This document shows, piece by piece, positions 50,687 to 59,042 of a stretch of 64,000 nt of DNA. The notes under the pieces were generated by a model. The model saw only the letters and a list, made by a program, of their open reading frames with translations, made no database searches and was not told the DNA's origin. Origin of the DNA: SG8-30 sp964406445 (GTDB lineage: Bacteria; Pseudomonadota; Gammaproteobacteria; Steroidobacterales; Steroidobacteraceae). How positions within the stretch are numbered: the stretch's first letter is position 1; each line of letters starts with the position of its first letter. The position numbers and the translations under genes are program-made. The stretch is from the NCBI GenBank assembly GCA_964406445.1, contig CAYORU010000004.1, positions 114,698 through 178,697 on the forward strand. Direction: 5' to 3'.

Positions 50687-53079
50687 GCCGGCTGCCAGGC
50701 CGGCGCCGGCAGGCCGTCGGCGGCGGTGCGCCAGGGCTCCCAGGCCAGCACGACGCGCCCGACCGAGAGGTCGGACTTGCGCGGCGGAACGCGGATCCGA
50801 TCGAGCTCCACGCCCGACGCGTCGAGGCTCTGCGCCAGCGCCGCGGCCTCGGCCTCGATCGCCGCGAGCTGCTCGTCGCGCCGCTGCCGCAGCACGTCGA
50901 GGTTCTCGTCGGCGCGGGCCACGTCGCCGCGCTCGCTGAACACGCGGCCGGCCGAGCGCGCGGCGGTTCCGGCACGCGAGGCCGCCGAGCGCCTGCCGCC
51001 GAAGACGGCGCCCAGCACCGACGCGCCGATCGCGACCACCGAGTCGAGCTTGCGCTGCGAGTACTGCGCGCGCTCCCGCTCGACGCGTTCCTCGGCGCGG
51101 CGGATCCGGTCCTCGAGCGTCTGCAGCTTCGAGGCGTGCTTGTCGCGCAGCTTCGCGACTTCCTCGTCGCGTTTCTCGTGAAGCGCGTGCGCGAGCCGGG
51201 CGCGGAAGTCGCCCTCGCTCTCGCCGGGCGCGGAGGCGAGCTTGAGCGGCGCGCAGCGCAGGAGCTCGACGGCCCCGTGCTCGAGCAGGTGCGCCGCGAG
51301 GTCCTTGCCCGAGGCAGCGTAGCCGGCCGCCCGCAGGAGCGGCGCGGGCACTTCGCCGAAGGCCGCGTCGTCGACAGGCGCGCCGCCGCTGCCGAGTGCG
51401 GCGAGTTCGACCGCCTCGTCCCAGGCCGGGCGCCCGTCGTTCCCGATCGGCGCGAGCAAGGCCACGGTCCGCCAGGCGTCGACCCCGGACTTCGCGTCCA
51501 CGTAGCGCAGGCGCGCCTCGGCGGCGATCCGCGGCCGGTAGGTGACCGCGCCGTTGCCCGGCCGGGCCGGCAGGAACAGCTCCTCCACGCCGGCGGGAAG
51601 GACCGGCCGGGCGGCGCCCGCGACCGGCGCCGCGACGGCTGCGGCCGCCGGCGCGGCCGCGCCGAGCGCCGCCTTGCGCGGGGCCATGAGCGTCGAGATC
51701 TCCGGCAGGGTCAGCGGGCCGCGCAGGTAGGAGAGCACGAATCGCGTCCGGAACAGCACCGGCTGGTCGTCGTGCACGTTGCGCATCAGGAACACGCGCT
51801 GGCCGAGGCCGGACATCAGCCGCTCGAGCGCCGGCCGGTCGAGGCCGCCGCCCGGCAGCGCGCCCTGCAGTCCCTCGATCACCCGCTCCTTGTCGCGCTC
51901 GGTCTGCAGCCGACCTATGAACCAGGTGCCGGCGTTCGAGAGGCCCTTGTAGTCGAGGTCGACCGGGTTCTGGGTCGCGAGCATCAGCCCGATCCCGTAG
52001 GCGCGGGCCTGCTTGAGCAGCGTCAGCATCGGCAGCTTCGAAGGCGGCATGGCCGTCGGCGGGAAGTAGCCGAAGATCTCGTCCATGTAGAACAGCGCGC
52101 GCAGCGACGAGGTGCCCGACTGGCCGCGCATCCACGCGACCAGCTCGTTCAGCACCAGCGTCACGACGAACATGCGCTCGGCGTCGGTCAGGTGCGCAAT
52201 GGAGATGATCGAGATGCGCGGCTTGCCCGCGGCCGTGAAGAGCAGCCGCTGCACGTCGAGCGGCTCGCCCTCGAGCCAGGCGCCGAAGCCGGGCGAGGCG
52301 AGCAGGTTGTTGACCGCCATCGCCAGCCCGAGCCGGTCCTTGGCCGGGAAGAAGGTCTCGAGGTCGAATACGCCGACCTTGTCGAAGGGCGGCTTCTGGA
52401 TGGCGCCGATCAGACCCGCGAGGTCGAGCGCGCGGCCTTCGTTCCAGGTGGTCTCGAGGATCGAGGCGAGCAGGATGTGCTCGCGGCTCTTGATCGGGTC
52501 GGCCGCGATGCCGACCAGCCCGAGCAGGCCGGAGACCACGCCGCCCACGCGCTCGCGCAGGGCCGCGGGATCGACGGCCCCCTCGGGCGCGGCCAGCGAG
52601 CGCAACACGGACAGCTGCAGGCCGGCGTCGCTGCCGGGCGTGTAGACGGCCACCTCCGCCGCGTCGCGGAAGCGGCGGATGCGCTCGCCGTCCTGCCCGG
52701 ACTCGGCGAGGCCCTTGCGCCAGGTCTCGGCGACCCGCGCCGGCCACTCGGCGGCGGCCACGCCCTTGCGGGCCGCCTCGGCCGGGTCCACCCAGGGCGC
52801 GAAGTCCTCGGCGCGAAGCCCGGGGAAGGCCAGCAGCAGGTTGGCGATGTCGCCCTTGGGGTCGATCACCAGCGCCGGGATGCCGTCGATGGCCGCTTCC
52901 TCGAGCACGGACAGGCAAAGGCCGGTCTTGCCGGAGCCGGTCATGCCGACGCAGACGGCGTGGGTCGTGAGGTCCTTCGAGTCGTAGAGCAAGGGGCCCG
53001 GCGGCGGCGCGTCCGCGGCCGCGGCCGGATCGAACTCGCGGCCCAGGTAGAAGACGCCGAGTTTCTCGAAGTCCTGCAT
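50683..53079 (-). CDS. HerA/FtsK-like ATPase with C-terminal coiled coil
   Basis: 798 residues. Walker A with Lys51 in VGMTGSGKTGLCLSVLEE, followed by PALVIDPKGDIANLLLAFP (typical of HerA/DUF853-type ATPases). Walker B is ALFYMDEIFGYFPPTA, and the sensor/arginine region is LMLATQNPVDLDYKGLSNAGTWFIGRL. Beyond residue ~480 it has an Ala-rich linker, then a conserved C-terminal domain with a long coiled coil (KRDEEVAKLRDKHASKLQTLEDRIRRAEERVERERAQY). Related proteins are found widely in bacteria as uncharacterised ATP-binding proteins; some HerA proteins act in DNA processing or defence. No NurA or nuclease partner is adjacent. Coupled to the TlpA-like gene. Confidence 0.85.
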   Translation of the reverse strand: MQDFEKLGVFYLGREFDPAAAADAPPPGPLLYDSKDLTTHAVCVGMTGSGKTGLCLSVLEEAAIDGIPALVIDPKGDIANLLLAFPGLRAEDFAPWVDPAEAARKGVAAAEWPARVAETWRKGLAESGQDGERIRRFRDAAEVAVYTPGSDAGLQLSVLRSLAAPEGAVDPAALRERVGGVVSGLLGLVGIAADPIKSREHILLASILETTWNEGRALDLAGLIGAIQKPPFDKVGVFDLETFFPAKDRLGLAMAVNNLLASPGFGAWLEGEPLDVQRLLFTAAGKPRISIISIAHLTDAERMFVVTLVLNELVAWMRGQSGTSSLRALFYMDEIFGYFPPTAMPPSKLPMLTLLKQARAYGIGLMLATQNPVDLDYKGLSNAGTWFIGRLQTERDKERVIEGLQGALPGGGLDRPALERLMSGLGQRVFLMRNVHDDQPVLFRTRFVLSYLRGPLTLPEISTLMAPRKAALGAAAPAAAAVAAPVAGAARPVLPAGVEELFLPARPGNGAVTYRPRIAAEARLRYVDAKSGVDAWRTVALLAPIGNDGRPAWDEAVELAALGSGGAPVDDAAFGEVPAPLLRAAGYAASGKDLAAHLLEHGAVELLRCAPLKLASAPGESEGDFRARLAHALHEKRDEEVAKLRDKHASKLQTLEDRIRRAEERVERERAQYSQRKLDSVVAIGASVLGAVFGGRRSAASRAGTAARSAGRVFSERGDVARADENLDVLRQRRDEQLAAIEAEAAALAQSLDASGVELDRIRVPPRKSDLSVGRVVLAWEPWRTAADGLPAPAWQPA

Positions 53080-53093
53080 GTCTCGCCCCCTGT

Positions 53094-54068
53094 TCAGTAG
53101 CGCGGCAGCTTGACGGCCTCGAACGCCGCGGCCGACTCCTCGGGCGTCGCCGCGCGCAGCGCCTGGTCCACCAGCCGGCGGGCCAGGTGCGGCGCGAACA
53201 GCCGCATGAAGTCGTACATGTAGCCCCGCAGCAGCCTGCCGCGCCGCACGCCGAGCCAGGTCACGTGCTCGGGGAACAGGTGCGAGCCGTCGATGGCGGC
53301 CAGGTCCGGATCCTCCTCCTCGGAGACGGCCATGCAGGCGACGATGCCGACGCCCAGGCCGAGCCGCACGTAGGTCTTGATCACGTCGGCGTCGCGCGCC
53401 GTGAGCGCGACGTCGAGCGGCAGGCCGGCGCGCTCGAACAGCGCCGGCAGCGAGGAACGGCCGGAGAAGCTGAACACGTAGGTCACCACCGGGTGCCGGC
53501 TGACGTCCTTGAGCGTCGGCCGCTCGATCTTCGCGAGCGCGTGGCCGCGCGGCACCACGAGGTCGCGGTGCCAGCGGTAGCAGGGCATGAGCACCAGGCC
53601 GGGGAACAGCTCCTGTGACCCGGTGGCGATGGCGAAGTCCACCCGGTCCTCGGCGGCGAGGGCCGAGATCTGCTCGGAGGTGCCCTGGTGCAGGTGCAGC
53701 TTCACCTCCGGGTACTGCTCGCGGAAGCGCTTCACGATGCCGGGCAGCACGTAGCGGGCCTGGGTGTGCGTGGTCGCGATCGACAGCGAGCCCTTCTTCT
53801 CGTCGCGCGCCTCCTCGGACAGGCGGCGGATGTTGCGCGCCTCCTCCAGGATCCTCTGCGCGCGTGCCACGACCTGCTCGCCCGCGGGCGTCAGGCGGCG
53901 CAGCGTGCGGCCCTGGCGCTCGAAGACCTCGAAGCCGAGCTCGTCCTCGAGCAGCCGGATCTGCTTGCTCACGCCGGGCTGCGAGGTGTGCAGCGCCCGC
54001 GCCGCCGCGGTGATGTTCAGGCCGTTGTCGACGATCGCTGCGAGATAGCGCAGCTGGTGCATCTTCAT
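53094..54068 (-). CDS. cysB: LysR-type regulator CysB
   Basis: 324 residues, the exact size class of CysB. The HTH is NITAAARALHTSQPGVSKQIRLLEDELGFEVFERQGRTLRRLTPAG. The effector domain has CysB/Cbl signatures TTHTQARYVLPGIVKRFREQYPEVKLHLHQGTSEQI, VTYVFSFSGRSSLPALFERAGL and HLFPEHVTWLGVRRGRLLRGYMYDFM. It activates sulfate assimilation and cysteine genes with N-acetylserine as inducer. No cys gene is adjacent; gshA, a cysteine consumer, is 1 kb away. Confidence 0.93.
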   Translation of the reverse strand: MKMHQLRYLAAIVDNGLNITAAARALHTSQPGVSKQIRLLEDELGFEVFERQGRTLRRLTPAGEQVVARAQRILEEARNIRRLSEEARDEKKGSLSIATTHTQARYVLPGIVKRFREQYPEVKLHLHQGTSEQISALAAEDRVDFAIATGSQELFPGLVLMPCYRWHRDLVVPRGHALAKIERPTLKDVSRHPVVTYVFSFSGRSSLPALFERAGLPLDVALTARDADVIKTYVRLGLGVGIVACMAVSEEEDPDLAAIDGSHLFPEHVTWLGVRRGRLLRGYMYDFMRLFAPHLARRLVDQALRAATPEESAAAFEAVKLPRY

Positions 54069-54137
54069 GGCTGGAGTATAGGCAAGGCCGCGCCGGCTGG
54101 CTGGGCCCGCGGCGCGGGCCGCCGGGCCGGACGCCGA

Positions 54138-54494
54138 TCAGCCGCCCGGCTCGTGGTAGCCGGGCCCGAGCGTCGTCACCTCGACCAGCACGCCGTCCTC
54201 GAACCGGAGCTCCCGCATGAGCTTCTGCGGCCCGAGGTTGTAGGTCCACACCTCGATCGGGATCTCGACGAGGTCGTCGGAGAGGTGGTAGGGGCGCCCG
54301 CGGATCCAGACCACCGGCCGGCGCAGCACGGCGCTGCGCCGGACCTCGGTCGGCTCGCCGCACAGCGCGAGCACCTTGGCGGCCGGGTCGCCGTCCGTGA
54401 CGAGCCGGTGGCCGCAGCGGAAGGCGTCCACGGCGGCGGCCTGCCCGGCGAACAGGGCGAGCGAGGCGGCGGCGATGCGCAGGGCGCGGTTCAT
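54138..54494 (-). CDS. Small exported DUF2845 protein
   Basis: 118 residues. Signal peptide MNRALRIAAASLALFAGQAAAVDA, then FRCGHRLVTDGDPAAKVLALCGEPTEV, the DUF2845 signature with its two cysteines that could form a disulfide. The C-terminal part is WTYNLGPQKLMRELRFEDGVLVEVTTLGPGY. The family is widespread in gammaproteobacteria, with a fold like SmpA/BamE-type small periplasmic proteins; the function is unknown. It is divergent from the Rid lipoprotein gene. Confidence 0.85.
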   Translation of the reverse strand: MNRALRIAAASLALFAGQAAAVDAFRCGHRLVTDGDPAAKVLALCGEPTEVRRSAVLRRPVVWIRGRPYHLSDDLVEIPIEVWTYNLGPQKLMRELRFEDGVLVEVTTLGPGYHEPGG

Positions 54495-54611
54495 GCCCGC
54501 ATTGTGCACGCTCCGCCGCTGAACGCTCACTGAAGCGGGCCGGTGGCGCCGTCTCGACGGCGGGCGGCCGGCACGCGCACAATGTCGGCCCTTCGCAGTC
54601 CCGGAAACGCC

Positions 54612-55088
54612 ATGGCGACGATCCGCATCGCAGCTGCAGCGACCTGCGCGCTCGCTTTCGCCGCCTGCGTCCAGGAAGGGCCGGGCCAGGACGCGCCTTC
54701 CCGGATGCGCAGCCAGTACCACCTCTACGGGTTCGAGCAGGACTTCGGCTACGCGCAGGCGGTGAAGATCGGCCGGACGCTGCACGTATCGGCGGCGGTG
54801 GCCGTGGACCCGGAGGGCCGGCTGGTCGGGGCAGGCGACATGGCCGCGCAGGTCGAGGCCGCCTACGCCAACCTGGCCCGCACGCTCGAGACGAACGGCT
54901 TCGGCTTCGAGCACGTGGTCCGCGAGACGATCTACACCACCGACATGGACGCGCTGCTCGCCGTTTCCGGGTTGCGCTTCGCGCGCTACGACCGTACCGC
55001 GCTGCCGGCGGTGACCTGGGTCGAGGTCGGGCGGCTGGTCGACCCGGGCTTCATGGTCGCCATCGAAGCCACCGCGGAGCTGCCGTGA
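54612..55088 (+). CDS. Exported Rid (YjgF/UK114)-family lipoprotein
   Basis: 158 residues. Lipoprotein signal MATIRIAAAATCALAFAAC (Cys19). The mature part is a Rid domain: FGYAQAVKIGRTLHVSAAVAVDPEGRLVGAGDMAAQ, LARTLETNGFGFEHVVRETIYTTDMDAL, then LPAVTWVEVGRLVDPGFMVAIEATAEL. In catalytic RidA the position equivalent to Val in LPAVTW is the active Arg105 (PARSCVEV), so this protein should not deaminate enamines the RidA way. Rid proteins are normally cytoplasmic; an exported form is unusual. Its stop overlaps the gshA GTG. Confidence 0.83.
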   Translation: MATIRIAAAATCALAFAACVQEGPGQDAPSRMRSQYHLYGFEQDFGYAQAVKIGRTLHVSAAVAVDPEGRLVGAGDMAAQVEAAYANLARTLETNGFGFEHVVRETIYTTDMDALLAVSGLRFARYDRTALPAVTWVEVGRLVDPGFMVAIEATAELP

Positions 55089-56674
55089 CCGCGCGCGGAG
55101 TCGACCGCGTCTTCGAGCGCCGGCTCGCGGCCGTCGTCAACTCGGGCGAGCGCGCTGCGCTCGTCGGCGGGCGCAAGGGCATCGAGAAGGAGTCGCTGCG
55201 CGTCACGCCGGAGGGGCGCATCGCGACGACGCCGCACCCGGTGGCGCTCGGCTCTGCGCTCGCCAGCGGGCACGTCACGACCGACTACTCCGAGGCGCTG
55301 CTCGAGCTGATCACGCCGCCGTTCACGGAGACCTGGCAGCTGCTGCAGTACCTCGTGGACCAGCACGAGTTCGTCTACAAGCACATCGGCGACGAGCTGC
55401 TGTGGGCGACCAGCATGCCCTGCGCGCTCGACGGCGACGCCAGCGTGCCCATCGCCGAGTACGGCACCTCCAACATCGGCCGCATGAAGCACGTCTACCG
55501 GCGCGGGCTCGGCCTGCGCTACGGGCGCGTCATGCAGGCGATCTCCGGGGTGCACTTCAACTACTCGTTCCCGGAGCGTTTCTGGCCGGTGCTGCACGCG
55601 GCCTGGCAGGCGCGCTCGGCCGGGCAGGCGTTCGTCGACGAGGCGTACTTCGCGCTGCTTCGGAACTACCGCCGCCACGGCTGGCTGGTGCTGTACCTGT
55701 TCGGCGCCTCGCCCGCGGTCTGCCGCTCGTTCTTCAAGGGCCGGCCGGCGGCCAAGGGCCTCGAGGAGCTCGACCCCCACACGCTGTACGCGCCGTACGC
55801 GACCACCCTGCGCATGAGCGACCTCGGCTACCGCAACAGCGCGCAGGCCAGCTTCTCGGTCTCGGTCAACTCGCTCGAGGACTACGTCCGCGACCTCGAG
55901 GCGCTGGTCTACACGCGAAGCCCCGAGTATGCGCGCCTCGGCGTCGTGGTGGACGGCGAGTGGCGGCAGCTGAGCGACAGCGTGCTGCAGATCGAGAACG
56001 AGTACTACAGCTTCATCCGGCCGAAGCGCACCGCGCGCTCGGGCGAGCGGCCGACGCGTGCGCTGCGCCGCGCCGGCGTCGAGTACGTGGAGATGCGCTC
56101 GCTCGACGTGAGCGCCTTCGACCCGGTCGGCGTCAACCAGAACAAGATGCGTTTCCTGGAGGCCTTCGCGGCGCTGTGCGTGCTGAAGGACAGCCCGCCG
56201 ATCCAGCGTGCAGAGGAGCAGGCGCTCGACGGCAACCACGTGACCGTCGCCCGCGAGGGTCGCCGGCCGGGGCTCGCGCTGGATCTCGACGGCCGGCCGC
56301 GCCCGCTGGCCGCCTGGGCCGCGCAGCTGCTCGACGAGATGCGCGGGCTGTGCGAGATCCTCGACGAGGGCGACCCGGCGCGGCCCTACTCGGCGGCGCT
56401 CGAGGTCCAGCGGCGCAAGCTCGACGACGTCGAGGCGACCGCCTCGGCGCGGATGCTGCGGGAGCTGCGCGAGAGCGGCGAGCCGTTCTTCCGTTTCGCG
56501 CTGCGTACCTCGGCGGCGCACCGCCAGTACTTCCTCGACCTGCACCCGCCGAACCCGCAGACCATGGCGGCTTTCTCGGCCGAGGCGGAGGAGTCGCACG
56601 AGGCGCAGCGGCGCCTCGAGGCGGCCGACCGGCTGGACTTCGGCGAATTCGTCGCCCAGTGGTTCGCGCGCTGA
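55085..56674 (+). CDS. gshA: Glutamate-cysteine ligase, gammaproteobacterial type
   Basis: First step of glutathione synthesis. 529 residues, near E. coli GshA (518). Signatures are GGRKGIEKESLRVTPEGRIATTPHP, TTDYSEALLELITPP, SGVHFNYSFPERFW, FGASPAVCRSFF, MRSLDVSAFDPVGVNQNKMRFLEAFAALC and DGNHVTVAREGR. GTG start coupled to the Rid lipoprotein. No gshB is in the window. Feedback by glutathione is known for the family. Confidence 0.96.
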   Translation: MTARGVDRVFERRLAAVVNSGERAALVGGRKGIEKESLRVTPEGRIATTPHPVALGSALASGHVTTDYSEALLELITPPFTETWQLLQYLVDQHEFVYKHIGDELLWATSMPCALDGDASVPIAEYGTSNIGRMKHVYRRGLGLRYGRVMQAISGVHFNYSFPERFWPVLHAAWQARSAGQAFVDEAYFALLRNYRRHGWLVLYLFGASPAVCRSFFKGRPAAKGLEELDPHTLYAPYATTLRMSDLGYRNSAQASFSVSVNSLEDYVRDLEALVYTRSPEYARLGVVVDGEWRQLSDSVLQIENEYYSFIRPKRTARSGERPTRALRRAGVEYVEMRSLDVSAFDPVGVNQNKMRFLEAFAALCVLKDSPPIQRAEEQALDGNHVTVAREGRRPGLALDLDGRPRPLAAWAAQLLDEMRGLCEILDEGDPARPYSAALEVQRRKLDDVEATASARMLRELRESGEPFFRFALRTSAAHRQYFLDLHPPNPQTMAAFSAEAEESHEAQRRLEAADRLDFGEFVAQWFAR

Positions 56675-56700
56675 TTTCTTTACATATTCCAAGAGCTTGC

Positions 56701-56746
56701 AAACTAAGGATTTTCCCTAGTCTAGGATTGCGAGCGCGCCTATACT
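56701..56746 (+). promoter_or_regulatory. AT-rich control region with nested inverted repeats
   Basis: The only AT-rich patch in the neighbourhood. It holds CTAAGGATTTTCCCTAG (imperfect dyad) overlapping CCTAGTCTAGG (perfect 5-1-5 dyad, 56716-56726), and then TATACT (56741-56746), a good -10 for the small gene at 56797. No clear -35 lies 17 nt upstream, consistent with activator or repressor control at the dyads (inference). Confidence 0.5.
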
Positions 56747-56796
56747 GACCGTAGGGCCCCGCGGTTCCCTCTCTACCGCGGCGCTCCCGGGAGGCC

Positions 56797-56988
56797 ATGA
56801 AGATTCCCAAGGACGGCAAGTCCGACCCCAGCGAGCAGGTCGGCGCCAAGGCGCCGGCGGCGAATGACGATACGATCGACGGCGGGGGTCGGCCCGGCGG
56901 GTGGGACCCGTTCGAGGTCTGGCGTACCCGCGTCCGCGATGCCCGGCCTCGCGGCGCGGACCCCTCGGACCCGGCTCCGGAGTCCTGA
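56797..56988 (+). CDS. Small hydrophilic protein, uncharacterised
   Basis: 63 residues, charged and disorder-prone (Gly, Asp, Pro-rich), without signal or membrane segment. The most distinctive part is GGWDPFEVWRTRVRDARP, resembling the tail of short uncharacterised gammaproteobacterial proteins. GGGAGG precedes the ATG closely, and the upstream region has its own promoter-like patch. The membrane diguanylate cyclase begins 18 nt after its stop, so the two are probably co-transcribed. Confidence 0.65.
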   Translation: MKIPKDGKSDPSEQVGAKAPAANDDTIDGGGRPGGWDPFEVWRTRVRDARPRGADPSDPAPES

Positions 56989-57006
56989 GCGGAACCGCAG
57001 GGGCGC

Positions 57007-58224
57007 ATGCCACGGCCTGAACCGGACGAGACCCGCCGCTCCCCGGCCGCCGAGCAGCTCGAGCGCGGCTTTCCATGGCTCCGGTTCGGGCACGGCCTCG
57101 AGTCCGAGTTCTGGCGCGAGCAGTTCGAGCAGGGGCGTGGGCACCTGCGCACCGGCTTCCTGCTCGCGCTGCTGCTGGCCGGCGCCTTCATCGCCATGCA
57201 CGAGCGGCTGCTGCCGCCGGCGGACGCGGCGACGCTCGCGCTGCGCTACGGTCTCGTGTTCCCGCTGTTGCTCGCCGGCCTTGCGGCCACGTTCGTGCCC
57301 GGCTCGGCGCGTTTCCTCCGGGTCCTGGTCGCCATCGTCGCGCCGAGCATCCTGCTCGCGGTGACCGGCATCGTCCTGCTCGCCGATGGCCGCGGCGGCG
57401 AGTCGGTCTTCCCGGTGCTGGTCATCGCGACGATGTTCGTCTACTTCCTGCTCGGCCAGTCGTTCTACAGCGCGCTCGCCACGGGCGCGGCCGGGCTGGT
57501 CGCGTTCGGGGCGGGCGCGCTGTGGGTCGGCATGCCCGAATCGCGCTTCGCCTACCAGGGACTGCTGCTGGTGGTCGCGAACCTGGTCGGCGCGACCGTC
57601 ACCTACACCCTGGAGGCTGCGCGCCGCACCGGCTGGCTGGAGGCGCGCCTGCTCGCCGACATGGCCGACCGGGACGGGCTCACCGGGATCCACAACCGCC
57701 GCCGCCTGGACGCCCAGCTGCAGGCGGCCTGGCAGCAGGGTCTGCGCGAGCGCCGGCCGCTCGCCCTGCTGATGGTCGACATCGACTGCTTCAAGGCCTA
57801 CAACGATCGCTACGGCCACCAGGCCGGCGACGAGGTGCTGAAGGACGTCGCGCGCGTACTCGACGGCAGCGTGCGCCGGCCGCTCGACCTCGTCGCGCGC
57901 TACGGTGGCGAGGAGTTCGTGGTCATGCTCTTCGACACGACCCGGGAGCACGCCGAGGCGCTCGCGCTGCGCATCACCGAGGAGGTGCGCGGGCTCGCCA
58001 TCGCGAACGCCGGCTCGAGCTGCGCGCCGGTCGTCACCGTGTCGGTCGGCGTCGCCTTCGTGCAGCCCGCGGCCGGGCGCAGCTGCGAGGGCCTGCTGCA
58101 ACTGGCCGACGAGGCGCTCTACGCGGCCAAGAACGCCGGACGCGACCGGGTGCAGGTCATGGACGAGGAGTACGCGCTGCTGCGCACGGGCTACTTCGAG
58201 GTCCCGCGTCGCCTGAGCGCCTGA
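57007..58224 (+). CDS. Membrane diguanylate cyclase (GGDEF)
   Basis: 405 residues. A cytoplasmic N-terminus (~45 residues) is followed by about six helices (FLLALLLAGAFIAMHERLL through LLLVVANLVGATVTYTLE). The GGDEF domain at the C-terminus (from ~215: DMADRDGLTGIHNRRRLDAQLQ) has metal/nucleotide site MVDIDCFKAYNDRYGHQAGDEVL and the active loop ARYGGEEFVVML, intact for c-di-GMP synthesis. No RxxD inhibitory site is seen upstream of GGEEF. The membrane part is not a named sensor domain I recognise. Confidence 0.92.
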   Translation: MPRPEPDETRRSPAAEQLERGFPWLRFGHGLESEFWREQFEQGRGHLRTGFLLALLLAGAFIAMHERLLPPADAATLALRYGLVFPLLLAGLAATFVPGSARFLRVLVAIVAPSILLAVTGIVLLADGRGGESVFPVLVIATMFVYFLLGQSFYSALATGAAGLVAFGAGALWVGMPESRFAYQGLLLVVANLVGATVTYTLEAARRTGWLEARLLADMADRDGLTGIHNRRRLDAQLQAAWQQGLRERRPLALLMVDIDCFKAYNDRYGHQAGDEVLKDVARVLDGSVRRPLDLVARYGGEEFVVMLFDTTREHAEALALRITEEVRGLAIANAGSSCAPVVTVSVGVAFVQPAAGRSCEGLLQLADEALYAAKNAGRDRVQVMDEEYALLRTGYFEVPRRLSA

Positions 58225-58237
58225 GCCGCGCCTCGCT

Positions 58238-58996
58238 TCAGGCGCCGACGAACACCCGCCGCCCCTGCCAGTCGACCTCCGCGACCGGGCTGCCGTAGAG
58301 CGCGCCGAGCGACCCGGCCGTCAGCACGTCGCGGCAAGCACCGAACTCCCAGCGTCCGTCGCCGAAGAGCAGCAGGGCCTCGTCGGCGTAGCGGGCCGCG
58401 AGCGTCGCGTCGTGCAGGCTCGCGATCACCGTGCCGCCGGCGTCGGCGCGCTCCCGGAACAGCTGCAGCACTGCCAGCTGGTGCGGCGGGTCGAGGTGGT
58501 TGGTCGGTTCGTCCAGCAGGCAGATCGCCGGATCCTGGGCGAGCAGGGTGGCGATCGCCAGCCGGCGCCGCTCGCCGCCCGAGAGCGTGTCGAGCTCGCG
58601 GGCCTCGAAGCCCGCGAGGTCGGCCGACGCGAGCGCCCGGCGTGCCGCCTCGACCTCGGCCGGGCCCTCCCACTGCCAGAACCCGAGGTGCGGGTGGCGC
58701 CCGATCAGGGCCGTCTCCAGGACCGTGGTCGGGAAGGGGTCCTCGACCGACTGCGGCAGCAGCGACAGGCGCCGCGCCAGCGCGCGGCGCGGCCAGTCGG
58801 CGACCGCGCGCCCGTCGAGCGTCACCGCGCCGCCGCTCGGCGCGCGCAGCCCGGCCAGCGTGTGCAGGGTCAGCGTCTTGCCGACGCCGTTGCGGCCGAG
58901 CACGGCGACGAGGCGCCCGGGCGCGAAGCGCCCGCAGAGGGCGCGGACCAGCGGCCGGCCGGCAACGTGGACGTCGAGGCCTTCGCAGGCGAGCAT
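58238..58996 (-). CDS. FecE/BtuD-type ABC ATPase
   Basis: 252 residues. Walker A LGRNGVGKTLTLHTLAGL, Q-loop LSLLPQSVEDPFPTTVLET, signature LSGGERRRLAIATLLAQ, Walker B ICLLDEPTNHLDPPHQ and H-loop SLHD. This matches ATPases of cobalamin, heme or ferric-siderophore importers (FecCD systems). No BtuC/FecCD permease or matching binding protein is nearby. The iron transporter at 62 kb is a different (FbpABC) class, so this is either an orphan serving a distant permease or a remnant. It is 46 nt downstream of pdxH. Confidence 0.9.
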   Translation of the reverse strand: MLACEGLDVHVAGRPLVRALCGRFAPGRLVAVLGRNGVGKTLTLHTLAGLRAPSGGAVTLDGRAVADWPRRALARRLSLLPQSVEDPFPTTVLETALIGRHPHLGFWQWEGPAEVEAARRALASADLAGFEARELDTLSGGERRRLAIATLLAQDPAICLLDEPTNHLDPPHQLAVLQLFRERADAGGTVIASLHDATLAARYADEALLLFGDGRWEFGACRDVLTAGSLGALYGSPVAEVDWQGRRVFVGA

Positions 58997-59042
58997 GGCG
59001 TTTTCCGGGGGCGCGAAGCCGGTCGAGTCGAGCCGACCGGGC

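Noticed and set aside
53080..54582. Upstream extension of the HerA-like ATPase frame
   Set aside because: That stretch is antisense-frame to the cysB region; the ATG at 53079 gives the normal start.
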